Shown here one piece after another: positions 62,864-64,000 of a DNA stretch of 64,000 nt (positions are counted from its first letter, which is position 1; every line of letters starts with the position of its first letter). The notes under the pieces were generated by a model that saw only the letters and a list, made by a program, of their open reading frames with translations, was not told the origin of the DNA and made no database searches. The DNA lies in the NCBI GenBank assembly GCA_963070105.1, contig OY718807.1, positions 2,299,001-2,363,000 of the forward strand. The letters are read 5' to 3'. The position numbers were made by a program, and so were the translations under genes. Source of the DNA: Litomosoides sigmodontis. Taxonomy: Eukaryota; Nematoda; Chromadorea; Rhabditida; Onchocercidae.

Positions 62864-64000
<1,137 letters not shown>

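Overview
The window is nuclear DNA of a nematode, most likely a spirurid/filarial worm (clade III). The evidence is AT-rich sequence, intron-dense genes with mostly short introns, splice acceptors placed 1 to 40 bases before many start codons (the pattern left by spliced-leader trans-splicing), and gene content that matches nematode families. The species is inference; no species-specific repeat was recognised. There are no bacterial features, CRISPR arrays or convincing viral sequence. All gene models were spliced by hand from GT-AG (rarely GC-AG) junctions and checked for reading phase. For most genes the exon lengths sum to a multiple of three.

Left third (1-23 kb). A small secreted protein with two chitin-binding domains is on the minus strand (0.3-1.4 kb). 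A NuA4/TIP60 subunit homologue (MRGBP/EAF7) follows on the plus strand (3.8-5.3 kb), then an SH2-tyrosine-kinase-like gene whose catalytic residues are gone (7.8-10.9 kb), then a 19-exon NUP107 nucleoporin gene (11.6-17.2 kb). A long coiled-coil protein of unknown identity is on the minus strand (17.8-22.6 kb).

Middle (25-46 kb). A stand-alone HDAC6-type ubiquitin-binding zinc finger (minus) is divergent from UBAC2, a rhomboid-like ER protein with a UBA domain (plus). GTF2F2, the small TFIIF subunit, follows on the plus strand. On the minus strand come a small Cys-rich single-pass membrane protein (34.7-35.3 kb), an intronless VPS33B gene (36.5-38.3 kb) and a PARP2-type poly(ADP-ribose) polymerase (39.2-43.9 kb) that carries two WWE domains at its N-terminus. 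A poorly resolved plus-strand gene lies at 45.0-45.6 kb.

Right part (46-64 kb). A gene-poor stretch of about 7.5 kb holds two very long pure trinucleotide repeats, about 254 bp of (TAA)n and 459 bp of (AGT)n. It ends at a 63-residue single-pass membrane micropeptide whose membrane/juxtamembrane motif resembles that of the 34.7 kb protein. After it come a BTB/POZ protein (minus), the protein-phosphatase-1 inhibitor PPP1R11 (minus), ribosomal protein L17/uL22 (plus) and the 3' part of the nascent-polypeptide-associated complex alpha subunit (minus, cut by the right edge).

Most genes are unrelated housekeeping genes, not an operon. The most unusual items are the WWE-WWE-PARP2 architecture, the doubly degenerate SH2-pseudokinase, the free-standing ZnF-UBP protein divergent from UBAC2, the intronless VPS33B, the two membrane proteins sharing a CCFV...LCYK...KRR motif, and the near-perfect hairpins inside introns.
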